DNA of 64,000 nucleotides from CAZIHO01 sp964538875. Its GTDB lineage: Bacteria; Pseudomonadota; Gammaproteobacteria; Chromatiales; Chromatiaceae. Each line of letters starts with the position of its first letter. Position 1 is the first letter of the stretch. Below are positions 8,035 to 16,482 of the stretch, piece after piece. The stretch spans positions 15,139-79,138 of the forward strand of contig CAZIHO010000003.1 in NCBI GenBank assembly GCA_964538875.1, read 5' to 3'. Below the pieces are notes generated by a model. The model searched no databases, had not been told where the DNA came from, and saw only the letters and a list, made by a program, of their open reading frames with translations. A program made the translations under genes and the position numbers.

Positions 8035-8922
8035 ATGGGCAGGCGCAAGGGCATCATTTTGGCGGGGGGCTCCGGCACCCGGTTGTATCCCCTGACCCAG
8101 TGCATCAGCAAGCAACTGCTGCCGGTGTACGACAAGCCCATGATTTATTATCCCCTTTCCATCCTGATGTTGGCGGGGATCCGGGAGATTCTTGTCATCA
8201 CCACGCCGCGGGACGCCGCCGCCTTCCAGGAATTGCTGGGGGATGGTTCCCAGTGGGGCGTGGACATTCAGTATGCCCAGCAGCCCCAGCCCGGTGGTTT
8301 GGCCCAGGCCTTTCTAATTGGCGCTGAGTTTCTGGCCGGGCAACCCTGCTGCTTGATCCTGGGCGACAATATTTTTTATGGCCATGGCCTGATCCGCCAA
8401 CTGCGGGTGGCCGCCGAACGCACCCAGGGAGCGACCGTATTCGGTTATTGGGTCAAGGACCCGGAACGTTACGGCGTGGCGGTCTTCGACGGGGCCGGCA
8501 ACCTGGTGGGTTTGGAGGAAAAGCCCCCAGAGCCTAAGTCTAATTACGCCGTGACTGGCATCTATTTCTACGATCAACGGGTCACGGAACTAGTCCAGAA
8601 TCTAGCGCCTTCCGCCCGGGGTGAGTTGGAAATCACCGATCTCAACAATCTCTATCTGCGGGATGGTGCCCTGTACCTGGAAAAGCTGGGGCGCGGCATC
8701 GCCTGGCTGGATACCGGCACCTTCGAGTCCCTGATGCAGGCTGCCACCTACATCGAAACCATCGAGTTGCGCCAGGGGCTGAAGATTTGCTGTCCCGAGG
8801 AAATCGCTTTCGAGTCTGGGTGGATCGACGCCGGGCAACTGCGGACCCTGGCGGAGCCCCTGGCCAAGAACAGCTACGGCGACTACCTGCTCAATCTCCT
8901 GCACCGGCGCGTGGTGGAATGA
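8035..8922 (+). CDS. rmlA: Glucose-1-phosphate thymidylyltransferase
   Basis: 295 aa. It forms dTDP-glucose from glucose-1-phosphate and dTTP, the entry step to dTDP-rhamnose. The nucleotidyltransferase signature GGSGTRLYPLT is at residues about 10-20, followed by KQLLPVYDKPMIYYPLS and the LGDNIFYG and WLDTGTFESL motifs of RmlA. It starts three bases after rmlB and its stop overlaps the rmlC start as ATGA, so the genes are translationally coupled. Confidence 0.97.
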   Translation: MGRRKGIILAGGSGTRLYPLTQCISKQLLPVYDKPMIYYPLSILMLAGIREILVITTPRDAAAFQELLGDGSQWGVDIQYAQQPQPGGLAQAFLIGAEFLAGQPCCLILGDNIFYGHGLIRQLRVAAERTQGATVFGYWVKDPERYGVAVFDGAGNLVGLEEKPPEPKSNYAVTGIYFYDQRVTELVQNLAPSARGELEITDLNNLYLRDGALYLEKLGRGIAWLDTGTFESLMQAATYIETIELRQGLKICCPEEIAFESGWIDAGQLRTLAEPLAKNSYGDYLLNLLHRRVVE

Positions 8923-9479
8923 AGGTCAAGGGTACGGAAATCCCTGGGGTGCTGCTGATCGAACCCCGGATCTTCGGCGACCACCGGGGCTGGTTCATGG
9001 AATCCTGGCAGAGGGATCGCTACCTGGAGGCCGGCATCCCCGGCCAATTTGCCCAGGACAACCAGGCCTATTCCCGGCGCGGCGTGTTGCGGGGCCTGCA
9101 CCTGCAACACCCCCAGGGCCAGGGCAAGCTGGTCCAGGTGCTACAGGGTGAGGTGTTTGACGTGGCGGTGGACCTGCGCCAGGGTTCCCCCTGGTTTGGG
9201 CGCTGGGTCGGCGTGACCCTGGATGGCGATTCCAAGCGCCAGTTCTGGGTGCCAGCCGGGTTCGGCCACGGCTATCTGGTGCTGAGCGCCGAGGCCCTCT
9301 TTAGCTATAAATGTACTGAGCTGTACCGGCCAGAATACGAATTCTCGGTGCGCTGGGACGACCCGGACATCGGCATAGACTGGCCCTTGGATGTCGTGCC
9401 GGCCCTGTCCGACAAGGACCAAGCCGCGTTGAATCTGCGCCAAATCCCCGCCGCCAGGTTACCGGTTTATGGGCTCTGA
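8919..9479 (+). CDS. rmlC: dTDP-4-dehydrorhamnose 3,5-epimerase
   Basis: 186 aa from ATG 8919, which overlaps the rmlA stop by four bases; the frame is open further upstream but that part is the shadow of rmlA. Cupin-fold epimerase: EPRIFGDHRGWFMESW, FAQDNQAYSRRGVLRGLHLQ (which contains the active-site His) and WVPAGFGHGYLVLS are all present. It converts the 4-keto-6-deoxyglucose intermediate to the L-configured sugar. Its 3' end overlaps rmlD by 11 bases. Confidence 0.96.
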   Translation: MKVKGTEIPGVLLIEPRIFGDHRGWFMESWQRDRYLEAGIPGQFAQDNQAYSRRGVLRGLHLQHPQGQGKLVQVLQGEVFDVAVDLRQGSPWFGRWVGVTLDGDSKRQFWVPAGFGHGYLVLSAEALFSYKCTELYRPEYEFSVRWDDPDIGIDWPLDVVPALSDKDQAALNLRQIPAARLPVYGL

Positions 9480-10365
9480 GCGGTCCCGCATCCTGGTGTT
9501 GGGCGCCAGCGGCCAGGTGGGCCGGGAATTGTTGCGGACGCTGGCACCCCTGGGGGAGGTGGTTGCCGCCTCCCTGGAGGCGGATTGCGGCCTGCGCCTC
9601 GACCTCAGCCAGCCGGATACCCTGGCGCCCCTGCTGGACCAGGTCAAGCCCAGGGTGTTGGTCAACGCGGCCGCCTATACGGCGGTGGACCGGGCGGAAG
9701 CAGAGCCCCAGTTGGCCCAATTGGTGAACGGGGCAGCGGTGGCCGAGTTGGGCCGGCTGGCGGCGCAGCAGGGGCTGGCTCTGATCCATTATTCAACGGA
9801 TTTCGTCTATTCCGGGGACGGGCAGCGGCCCTACCGGGAGGAGGATCCCACCGGGCCCCTCAATGTTTATGGGGCCAGCAAGTTGGCCGGCGACCAGGCG
9901 CTGCTGGGGTCCGGGGCGGCGGCGCTGATTTTCCGCACCAGTTGGGTATATGGAACCCATGGGCACAACTTCCTGCGCACCATGCTGCGTCTGTTCCGGG
10001 AGCGGGACGAGGTACGGGTGGTGGACGATCAGATTGGCAGTCCCACCTGGAGCCGCCTGATCGCGGAAGTGACCGCCCAGGTGCTGGGCCGAATGTTGGC
10101 CGGCAATCTCGATCCGGCCCAGGCGCGGGGTGTCTATCACCTGTCTGGCGGTGGTCAAACCAGTTGGCACGGCTTTGCCCGCGCCATCCTGGACCAGTCC
10201 GGTCTGACCTGTCGGCTGGTGCCCATCCTAACCCAGGACTATCCCACGCCCGCCCGGCGTCCCGCTTATTCGGTGTTGGACAATAGTAAGCTGGCGACGG
10301 ATTGGGGACTGGCGTTACCAGACTGGCGTCAGTCCCTGGCCCAGTGCCTGGCCGACCTGGCCTAA
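9469..10365 (+). CDS. rmlD: dTDP-4-dehydrorhamnose reductase
   Basis: 298 aa. The final step of dTDP-L-rhamnose synthesis, an NAD(P)H-dependent reduction. Rossmann motif GASGQVGREL near the N-terminus, VNAAAYTAVDRAE, STDFVYSGDG and the catalytic YGASK are visible. It overlaps rmlC at the start. Its TAA overlaps, on the opposite strand, the TAG of a 50-aa membrane protein gene, so the operon meets a convergent gene with no spacer. Confidence 0.96.
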   Translation: MGSERSRILVLGASGQVGRELLRTLAPLGEVVAASLEADCGLRLDLSQPDTLAPLLDQVKPRVLVNAAAYTAVDRAEAEPQLAQLVNGAAVAELGRLAAQQGLALIHYSTDFVYSGDGQRPYREEDPTGPLNVYGASKLAGDQALLGSGAAALIFRTSWVYGTHGHNFLRTMLRLFRERDEVRVVDDQIGSPTWSRLIAEVTAQVLGRMLAGNLDPAQARGVYHLSGGGQTSWHGFARAILDQSGLTCRLVPILTQDYPTPARRPAYSVLDNSKLATDWGLALPDWRQSLAQCLADLA

Positions 10366-10514
10366 GGAACGGACTCGCGGGCCGGCTGGGAGTCCTGGTG
10401 CCGGCCAAATAGGGCACGCAGCAGACGGGACAGCAGCAGCGCCCCCAGCAAATACAGCCCAACCACCAGCACTAGCATCAGTAAGGCGCCAAACACGCCG
10501 AGTAGGTTATCCAC
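10362..10514 (-). CDS. Tiny single-span membrane protein A (50 aa)
   Basis: A 50-residue frame from GTG 10514, preceded by GGAGG about six bases upstream of the start. Residues about 4-31 are strongly hydrophobic (LLMLVLVVGLYLLGALLL), followed by a basic, then polar tail ending RESVP. It resembles the second tiny protein at 10686-10859: both start M-x-x-LL, share an M-x-VL-x-x-GLYL core and have a short polar tail. Function unknown. It is probably an inner-membrane peptide. The gene overlaps the end of rmlD antiparallel. Confidence 0.55.
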   Translation of the reverse strand: MDNLLGVFGALLMLVLVVGLYLLGALLLSRLLRALFGRHQDSQPARESVP

Positions 10515-10631
10515 GGTTCATACCTCCGCCGGGAAAAGCCTTGGGGATGAGCTGGCGGATTCCTGGTTTCCAATCCTGGATCGGGTGCAAGGAAATCCCA
10601 GGTTGTTCTATTCCAGCCAGCTAAATCCTGC

Positions 10632-10670
10632 AAAAAGGCGACCCCGCCCCAGGCGGGGCGGGGGCGTCGC
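10632..10670 (-). terminator. Intrinsic terminator after tiny membrane protein B
   Basis: Read on the minus strand: a GC-rich hairpin with CCCGCCCC/GGGGCGGG flanked by GCGAC/GTCGC, followed directly by CCTTTTTG. It starts 16 bases past the stop codon of the 57-aa gene at 10686-10859. Confidence 0.75.
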
Positions 10671-10685
10671 TTGGTTTGTCCGACC

Positions 10686-10859
10686 TTATGGGGTTGAGGG
10701 GCTGTCGGCAGTTTCTGGCTTGACCCGCCTGCTGAACAGCGTGCCCGTCAGCGCCGACTTGGCCAGGGCGATCCCGCGGGAAAGACCCGTGACCAGGTAG
10801 AGGCCAAACAACAGTACAAACATGGCAACAGCGCGGAGCGCGGCAAGTAGGCTAGTCAT
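10686..10859 (-). CDS. Tiny single-span membrane protein B (57 aa)
   Basis: 57 aa from ATG 10859, chosen over the ATG at 10874 because GAGG lies nine bases upstream. One hydrophobic segment (about 10-30, AMFVLLFGLYLVTGLSRG), then a basic stretch and a polar tail ending ADSPSTP. It is followed by a good intrinsic terminator, and upstream lies an AT-rich stretch with an inverted repeat, so it looks like a complete single-gene unit. Its similarity to the 50-aa protein 170 bases downstream suggests duplication or a two-peptide system. Function unknown. Confidence 0.6.
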   Translation of the reverse strand: MTSLLAALRAVAMFVLLFGLYLVTGLSRGIALAKSALTGTLFSRRVKPETADSPSTP

Positions 10860-11170
10860 GGTAAAAAACCTCATATCAGTTGAATAATTTAATATGTTCG
10901 TATATTAACATATTCTAATAAAAAGTAAAGCCTTCAGTGGGGCCGGCGGGCGGAATATCGCGATAGGACTTGGGTAGGTCCACCCAGCCGGCGCCGGGAC
11001 ACGAGGGAATTAAATCAGATAAAAGCAAAAAAGCCTTTTTAAAGGCGCTAAGCCCTGCGCCTTACCTGGAGAAATTAGCCCCGGGGACGGCGTTGATCGC
11101 CGGATGGGTCTGGCCGGTTGGAGCGTGCCAAGCCCGCCGGCCCAGGAGCCAGGACAGACTGGCGCTCGCG
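10860..11170. promoter_or_regulatory. Non-coding stretch with AT-rich inverted repeat, likely promoter/operator
   Basis: About 300 bases without a gene. The AT-rich part (10880-10925) holds an 8-bp inverted repeat AATATGTT (10891-10898) and AACATATT (10907-10914) separated by eight bases, about 32 bp upstream of the 57-aa gene, where a repressor could cover the promoter. The rest holds the terminator of the flippase-like gene at about 11025-11063. Confidence 0.5.
11025..11063 (-). terminator. Intrinsic terminator of the glycan operon
   Basis: On the minus strand, stem AAGGCGC/GCGCCTT (11057-11063 and 11042-11048) is followed by TTTAAAAAGGCTTTTTTGC, i.e. two T-rich runs. It lies about 108 bases beyond the stop of the flippase-like gene, the last gene of the minus-strand operon. 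Confidence 0.65.
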
Positions 11171-12142
11171 TCAGGCTTGATTTACGGCGGCGGGGGGCGG
11201 GCGGGGCAGGAGCAGGGCGCAACCGCCCAGCAGCAGGCTGGCACCCAGTAGATAGAGATGCAGATTGACCGCCGCCTTGAGGATGTTGGCTAGGTCGATG
11301 CCCAGGGGGAGTAGTACCGCTGACATGGCCAGTTCATAGGTACCGGCGCCGGCGACTCCATGCACGGGCAGCACGCTGGACAGTTCCGCCCCTACCGTGC
11401 CCAGTACCGCCCGGCCCAAGTCTAGGGGGCTGAAATGCAGCACCACAGCGGTATAGGCGAGGATCTTGCACCCCCAGGATAGGGCGGTCCAAATCCAGAT
11501 GCGCAGGAATTGGCCGGCGCTGTCCGGTACCTGGTCCAGCACCTTGGCTACTAGCCCTAGCAGGCGGCCTTGGCGGCCGACCACCCAGCGCCGCGCCAAG
11601 CCGTGGCCAAAGTAGAGGCCGGGTACTAGCGTCATCCAGGGTAGGGTCAGCCAAGCCCACCAGGACTCGCCACTGGTCCAAAACCAGAAGATCAGCGCCA
11701 CCAAGCCCAATAGATGCAGATCCAGGACCCGGATCCACAGTAGGGTAACGCCACTGGCCAGGTAACCTTGGCGGAAGTAGCGTTTCATCAGAATCGGAAA
11801 CGCCAGTTCGCCGAGGCGCATGGGCAGGAAGTTGTTGAGGGCGTTGTGCAACAAGGTGAGGCGCAGGGTGGCGGGAAAGGCGCCCTGTAGCAGCCGGTAG
11901 GAATAGTCGTAGATGCGCACCGCCCGCAGCAGGTAACTGGCGGCGGTGAGTAACAGCAGCAACAGTAACTTGCCAAGGGGCAGGTCCAGCCAGGGGGCCA
12001 GCAATTGGCTCCACCCCACTTCCCGTTGCACCCAGACGATCAGCGCCGCCAGCAGCAACAGCCCGATCAGCCAGCGCAGCCAGGCGCGGGGGGACAGAAT
12101 GGCCCCAAGGGGCGTGAATTCGCCGGGATCGATCTGGGCCAT
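11171..12142 (-). CDS. Flippase-like (LPG synthase TM-domain) membrane protein
   Basis: 323 aa with about eight hydrophobic segments and no soluble catalytic domain. The pattern (YLLRAVRIYDYSY, NALNNFLPMRLGELAFPILMKRYF near residues 65-120, later VHGVAGAGTYELAM) is that of the lysylphosphatidylglycerol-synthase transmembrane/UPF0104 family, often called flippase-like when encoded with glycosyltransferases. The start directly abuts the stop of the deacetylase gene. As last gene of a glycosyltransferase-deacetylase operon, it may move or help assemble a lipid-linked glycan; the substrate is inferred only from context. Confidence 0.75.
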   Translation of the reverse strand: MAQIDPGEFTPLGAILSPRAWLRWLIGLLLLAALIVWVQREVGWSQLLAPWLDLPLGKLLLLLLLTAASYLLRAVRIYDYSYRLLQGAFPATLRLTLLHNALNNFLPMRLGELAFPILMKRYFRQGYLASGVTLLWIRVLDLHLLGLVALIFWFWTSGESWWAWLTLPWMTLVPGLYFGHGLARRWVVGRQGRLLGLVAKVLDQVPDSAGQFLRIWIWTALSWGCKILAYTAVVLHFSPLDLGRAVLGTVGAELSSVLPVHGVAGAGTYELAMSAVLLPLGIDLANILKAAVNLHLYLLGASLLLGGCALLLPRPPPAAVNQA

Positions 12143-12877
12143 CTAGCGGCCCCGCAGCCGGTTGGCCAGGTATTTGAGACGGTAGCCGACCTGGTCGGTC
12201 CAGCTCCAGACTCCCCCCTGGGGCCAGAAATGGTCCGCGTCTACCCGGTACAGCAGACCGCCATTGGCGTTCCAATCTCGGTTGAGGGCAGAGCCGATAC
12301 GCAGGGCGTAGCGGTAGTCCGCCAATACCCGGCGCGTGACTTGGGGGTTGGTGCGCCCGTAGGGGAACACCAGGCTGTCTGGAATCGAGCCCAGTTCATG
12401 GGTCAGGAGTTGCCGGGAGCCGGTGACTTCCTGTGCCAGGTCCACTTCAGCGCCGGTCAGGTCCCCGTGGGAATGGCTGTGGGACGCGCAGCGCACCCGG
12501 CCGCTGGCCTCCAGGGCTTGCAGTTCCTTCCAGGTACACAGGGGACTGCCGCTGATGCCATAGTCGCCGTTCATGGCCATCCGTTCCTGGGCCACCAGCC
12601 GCTCCGCCAGGGGCACCTGGGTATCCGCTTCGATGTAACCGGTGGGCACCGCCACCAGGGCCTTGGCGTTCAGTTGCTCCAGCAAGGGGTACACCAGGTG
12701 GCTAAAGTCCAAGGTGGCGTCGTCAAAGGTCAGACAAACCGACAATTCACCCCTGGGCAGGGGATCGCCGGGCCAAACCAGGGGGTGGTGGTCCACCAAA
12801 TAACTCAAATGACGACGCAGGGCCTGGGGGACCCGCTCCCGGTCCAGGACCCGGTGGTACATGAGGATCAGGAGCAT
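12143..12877 (-). CDS. Polysaccharide deacetylase family protein
   Basis: 244 aa. The N-terminus LLILMYHRVLD and the CLTFDDATLDFSHLVYPLLEQ stretch (about 48-68) match the NodB-homology fold, with the metal-binding Asp pair in TFDD and the H-S-H-S-H motif CASHSHSHGDLTG (about 131-143). It likely removes N-acetyl or O-acetyl groups from a surface glycan or its precursor. No signal peptide is visible, so it probably acts in the cytoplasm. It overlaps the upstream glycosyltransferase by ten bases and abuts the downstream flippase-like gene. Confidence 0.85.
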   Translation of the reverse strand: MLLILMYHRVLDRERVPQALRRHLSYLVDHHPLVWPGDPLPRGELSVCLTFDDATLDFSHLVYPLLEQLNAKALVAVPTGYIEADTQVPLAERLVAQERMAMNGDYGISGSPLCTWKELQALEASGRVRCASHSHSHGDLTGAEVDLAQEVTGSRQLLTHELGSIPDSLVFPYGRTNPQVTRRVLADYRYALRIGSALNRDWNANGGLLYRVDADHFWPQGGVWSWTDQVGYRLKYLANRLRGR

Positions 12878-13629
12878 CCAGGTCCTCCCGGCTGGCGCAG
12901 ATAAGCCAGCTTGGCGTAGCGATAAAAGGAGCCGAGGGCATTGGATAGGGCGAGCAAAAAGCCTTCCCGGCCGTCCAAAAAGCCGGCCCGTAACAGGTAG
13001 CCGCGCAGGAAGGTCCAGGCGCCATGACCGATGGCGCTGCCCACGGAGCCCCGCCGGCCCTGGGCCAGCCGCACCTGGGCCGCTTCGCTGGAGTAGCGGT
13101 TGACCTTGTCCAACACCTCGTCCAGGCTGGCGAAGGAGTGGTGGATGATCCGTTCCTTAAGGTCGGCGATGGGGCCATCCACCAGCAACCGTTCGTGGAC
13201 CGGGTCCGGCGTGAAGCGTCCCGCCTCCCGGCGGAACAGTCGCAGATGCCGTTCGCCCCGCCAGTCGCCGAAGCGCATGGGCCGGCCCAGGTAGGTGGAC
13301 TGGAAGGGGATGCGGAATCCGGCGGCGGCGGTGCTGCTGATGACGGCCCGAATTTCCCCGGCCAAGGCGGGGGTGACCCGTTCATCGGCGTCCAGGCTCA
13401 ACACCCAGTCGCCGCTGGCTTGGGCCAAGGCGCGGTTCTTTTGCACGCCGAAGCCTGGCCAATCGGTTTCCAGGACCTTGGGCGTGAAGCGCCGGCACAG
13501 GTCGGGGGTGCCATCCCGGCTGCCGGAATCAAGCACCAGGATCTCGTCCGCCCAGCGCACCGATTCCAGGCACTCGACCACCACATGGGCCTCGTCGCGG
13601 ACGATCAGGATGACGCTGAGGCTGGGCAC
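12868..13629 (-). CDS. Family 2 glycosyltransferase, WaaE/KdtX-like
   Basis: 253 aa, GTG start. N-terminal GT-A fold: LSVILIVRDEAHVVVECLESVRWADEI, then VLDSGSRDGT and the metal-binding SLDADERV (about 77-84). This arrangement and length are those of the WaaE/KdtX-like family, which adds a beta-linked hexose to the LPS core; the acceptor here is unknown. It is the first gene of a three-gene minus-strand operon with a deacetylase and a flippase-like protein. It lies near the rhamnose operon, so the pathway may build a surface polysaccharide or LPS core branch. Confidence 0.85.
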   Translation of the reverse strand: MPSLSVILIVRDEAHVVVECLESVRWADEILVLDSGSRDGTPDLCRRFTPKVLETDWPGFGVQKNRALAQASGDWVLSLDADERVTPALAGEIRAVISSTAAAGFRIPFQSTYLGRPMRFGDWRGERHLRLFRREAGRFTPDPVHERLLVDGPIADLKERIIHHSFASLDEVLDKVNRYSSEAAQVRLAQGRRGSVGSAIGHGAWTFLRGYLLRAGFLDGREGFLLALSNALGSFYRYAKLAYLRQPGGPGCS

Positions 13630-13753
13630 GAGCCGACTACCGGGTGGAAGGGGGACCGGGATTATAGCGACGGGGATCGGCGGCGCGGACGCCGCCTGGA
13701 ATACTTTGCCGTCGCCGGGGCTGCCCAGTGCGGGACCGCCCCGGCTGCAAGGC

Positions 13754-14944
13754 TTACAGCCGTTCGAACACGGCGGCGATACCTTGGCCGCCGCCGATAC
13801 ACATGGTCACCAGACCATAGCGGCCGCCACTGCGTTGCAGTTCGTACAGACACTTGACGGTCAGGATGGCACCGGTGGCGCCCAGGGGATGGCCCAGAGC
13901 TACGGCACCGCCGTTGATGTTGGTTTTAGCCGGGTCGAACTCACAGCCCTTGGTCACGCACAGGGCTTGGGCGGCGAAGGCTTCGTTGGACTCGATCACG
14001 TCCATGTCCGAGGCCTTCAGGCCCGCCCGGCTCAGGGCTTGCCGCACCGCCGGAATCGGGCCTTCGCCCATCACCGAGGGATCCACGCCACCGACACCGT
14101 AGGACACCAGCCGGGCCATGGGGCTCAGACCCTGGGCGGCCGCCACGCTAGCCTCCGCCAACACCACGGCCGCGGCACCGTCGTTGATGCCGGACGCGTT
14201 GCCGGCGGTCACGGTGCCATTCTCCTTCTTGAACGCTGCCCGCAGCTTGGCCATGCCGGCCATGCTGGCATCGAGACGCACGTGTTCGTCGGTGTCGAAC
14301 ACCACTACGCCGGCCCGGGTCTTTTGCTCCACCGGCAGGATTTGATCCTTGAAGCGGCCCTCCGCGATGGCGGCGGCGGCGCGACGATGGGATTCGACGG
14401 CGAACTCGTCCTGCTGCTCCCGGCTGAAGCCCCACTTGGCAGCGATGTTTTCCGCCGTGATGCCCATGTGCACGGTGTCAAACGGGTCGGTCAGGGCACC
14501 CACCATCATGTCGATCAGGGTGGTGTCGCCCATACGGGCGCCCCAGCGGGCGCTGGGTAGCAGGTAACCGCTCCGGCTCATGCTCTCGACGCCGCCGCCG
14601 ACCGCGAAGTTGGCATCGCCATTCTGGATGAATAGGCCGGCAGAGACGATGGCCTGGAGCCCGGAACCGCACAGGCGATTGACGTTCATGGCCATGGAAT
14701 CATGGCTCATGCCAGCCTTGACGCAGGCAACCCGGGAGATATACATGTCCCGGGGTTCGGTCGGGATGACGTGACCGACCACCCCGTGGGCGATGGCGGC
14801 GGAGTCGACCTTGGCGCGGGCGATGGCCTCGCGGATCACCATGGCGCCCAGATCGCAGGGGGTAATGTCCTTGAGACCGCCGCCGAAATCGCCAATCGCG
14901 GTGCGAACGCCGCTAAGAATAACTACTTCCCTCTTATCAGTCAT
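13754..14944 (-). CDS. Acetyl-CoA C-acetyltransferase (thiolase)
   Basis: 396 aa from ATG 14944, which has AGAGGAG upstream; a longer in-frame start at 15016 has no such site. Thiolase II family: nucleophilic Cys in the NRLCGSGLQAI stretch (about 86-96), catalytic His in NINGGAVALGHPLGATGA and second Cys near the C-terminus in MCIGGGQGIA. It condenses two acetyl-CoA to acetoacetyl-CoA or runs in reverse, as needed for polyhydroxybutyrate or ketone metabolism. No phaB, phaC or CoA-transferase gene is adjacent, so the physiological direction is open. Confidence 0.93.
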   Translation of the reverse strand: MTDKREVVILSGVRTAIGDFGGGLKDITPCDLGAMVIREAIARAKVDSAAIAHGVVGHVIPTEPRDMYISRVACVKAGMSHDSMAMNVNRLCGSGLQAIVSAGLFIQNGDANFAVGGGVESMSRSGYLLPSARWGARMGDTTLIDMMVGALTDPFDTVHMGITAENIAAKWGFSREQQDEFAVESHRRAAAAIAEGRFKDQILPVEQKTRAGVVVFDTDEHVRLDASMAGMAKLRAAFKKENGTVTAGNASGINDGAAAVVLAEASVAAAQGLSPMARLVSYGVGGVDPSVMGEGPIPAVRQALSRAGLKASDMDVIESNEAFAAQALCVTKGCEFDPAKTNINGGAVALGHPLGATGAILTVKCLYELQRSGGRYGLVTMCIGGGQGIAAVFERL

Positions 14945-15266
14945 TTTATTGCTCCTCTTGGGGGTTGGGGAAGAAAGACAAAGAGTCTGCCCTGGGGTTG
15001 CAGGACCAGCCGCCATGCGGTCTGGTCCGGCGGCCTGGCCGGACAGGCGCCTATGTTACGGTAGCAAGCGTGAGGCGGATACCTTTTAGGCTTTTTTGCG
15101 GGATTTCCCCGCATCTGATGGGGGTAGAATAGTCGTATAAAGCGTCATAAAAATAACAAGGCCATAGCCGGGCGGCAAGCTGGCCCAGCCGTCCCAGCAG
15201 GTCACCCTTGAACACCCGGATAGGCCACCCCTATACTCGCTCCGCCAACCCTTCCCGGTGTGTTCC

Positions 15267-15551
15267 ATGAGCGAGTCGCCCCCTGAGGAACCAATTCTGG
15301 TTTTGTTGCGTGCCATCGAGGCCAATCAGATTCGGGCCCTGGAGCTCCAGTCCCAAGCCCTGGCCATGAGCGCCGAGCAACTGACTCTGGCTCGGGCCCA
15401 GGCGGCCCGCTACGAAAATATGGCCACCGAATCCGTGCAATTGCAACGGGTCGCGGTTCAGCGTCAGCAGCAGGCGATCCGCTGGCTGGTGCCGGCCCTG
15501 GGGGCGCTGGCGGTCCTGTTGGCCTACAGTTTTTTCCACGCATTCTTCTGA
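15267..15551 (+). CDS. Small coiled-coil protein with C-terminal membrane anchor
   Basis: 94 aa from ATG 15267 (a GTG nine bases upstream is possible). Residues about 8-70 are helical and rich in Glu, Gln, Ala and Leu, consistent with a coiled coil; residues about 72-94 form one hydrophobic segment ending HAFF at the extreme C-terminus. This is the layout of a tail-anchored protein with the coiled coil in the cytoplasm. It lies 13 bases before psd on the same strand, so the two are probably co-transcribed. Family not recognised. Confidence 0.65.
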   Translation: MSESPPEEPILVLLRAIEANQIRALELQSQALAMSAEQLTLARAQAARYENMATESVQLQRVAVQRQQQAIRWLVPALGALAVLLAYSFFHAFF

Positions 15552-15564
15552 ATCAAACCCGCCC

Positions 15565-16452
15565 ATGGCCGCTAACCCAACGGAGCCGGACCACCTGGCC
15601 TGGCATGCCTATCCCTACGTCTGGCTGCAATATCTGCTGCCCCACCATGGCCTGTCGGCCCTGGCGCACTGGCTCACCCGGGTCCGCTGGGCTCCCTGCA
15701 AGGACGGCTTGATTGGGGTTTTCCGGCACTTTTTTCCGGTGAATCTAGCCGAGGCGGAGCAGCCGGACCCCCGTGCCTACGGCTCCTTCAACGAATTTTT
15801 CACCCGTGCGCTGCGCGCCGATGCCCGGCCCTTGGCGCCGGCCGGCGCCCTGTTGTCGCCGGTGGACGGAGCGGTCAGCCAATTCGGCACCATACAGGAT
15901 GGCCGCTTGATTCAGGCGAAAGGTCACGACTACCGTCTGATAGACCTGGTGGGCGGCGACCGGGCAACGGCGGATTTATTTCAGGGCGGCGAGTTCATCA
16001 CCCTGTACCTGTCGCCCCGGGACTACCATCGCATCCACATGCCCCTGGCGGGACGCCTGACCGGTACCCGGCACCTGCCGGGACGTTTGTTCAGCGTCAA
16101 CACCACCACCAGTCGCTTGGTGCCGCGCCTGTTCGCCCGCAACGAACGGCTGGTGTGCCGGTTCGACGGGGACTCGGGACCCCTGGGTCTGGTGCTGGTG
16201 GGGGCGATTTTCGTGGCCAGTATCGAAACCACCTGGGCCGGGGTTTGGACGCCGCGCCGGTGTCGCACGGCGCCGGAGCAGGTGCCGGACTCTCTCCAGT
16301 TAGAGCGGGGTGCCGAAATGGGCCGGTTCAACATGGGTTCCACGGTGATCCTGCTGCTGCCGCCAGGGCGGGTGGCCTGGGACGCCCGTCTCCAACCGGG
16401 CTGCCCGGTGCGCATGGGCGAATCGCTCGGCGAATTGCAGCCGCCCAGCTAG
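15565..16452 (+). CDS. psd: Phosphatidylserine decarboxylase proenzyme
   Basis: 295 aa. It makes phosphatidylethanolamine from phosphatidylserine at the inner membrane. The self-cleavage site normally reads LGST; here it is MGST (257-260), with Ser259 expected to become the pyruvoyl group. Other family stretches are visible: FNEFFTRALRADARP, LLSPVDGAVSQFG (active-site Asp) and the LSPRDYHRIHMP motif. In Pseudomonas psd is followed by a hypothetical gene and fimX; here the EF-P genes lie between. Confidence 0.95.
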   Translation: MAANPTEPDHLAWHAYPYVWLQYLLPHHGLSALAHWLTRVRWAPCKDGLIGVFRHFFPVNLAEAEQPDPRAYGSFNEFFTRALRADARPLAPAGALLSPVDGAVSQFGTIQDGRLIQAKGHDYRLIDLVGGDRATADLFQGGEFITLYLSPRDYHRIHMPLAGRLTGTRHLPGRLFSVNTTTSRLVPRLFARNERLVCRFDGDSGPLGLVLVGAIFVASIETTWAGVWTPRRCRTAPEQVPDSLQLERGAEMGRFNMGSTVILLLPPGRVAWDARLQPGCPVRMGESLGELQPPS

Positions 16453-16482
16453 GAGTTCATTGCCCCGGCGGGGCGGGCGGGC

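Noticed and set aside
10970..11251. 93-aa open frame on the plus strand
   Set aside because: It covers a terminator and runs antisense into the flippase-like gene, without a ribosome site.
11334..12275. 313-aa frame overlapping the flippase-like gene
   Set aside because: It is a Gly/Pro/Arg-rich shadow of the real frame, typical of GC-rich DNA.
15090..15115. Hairpin TGCGGG/CCCGCA near the thiolase start
   Set aside because: The T-run is on the wrong side for a terminator on either strand.
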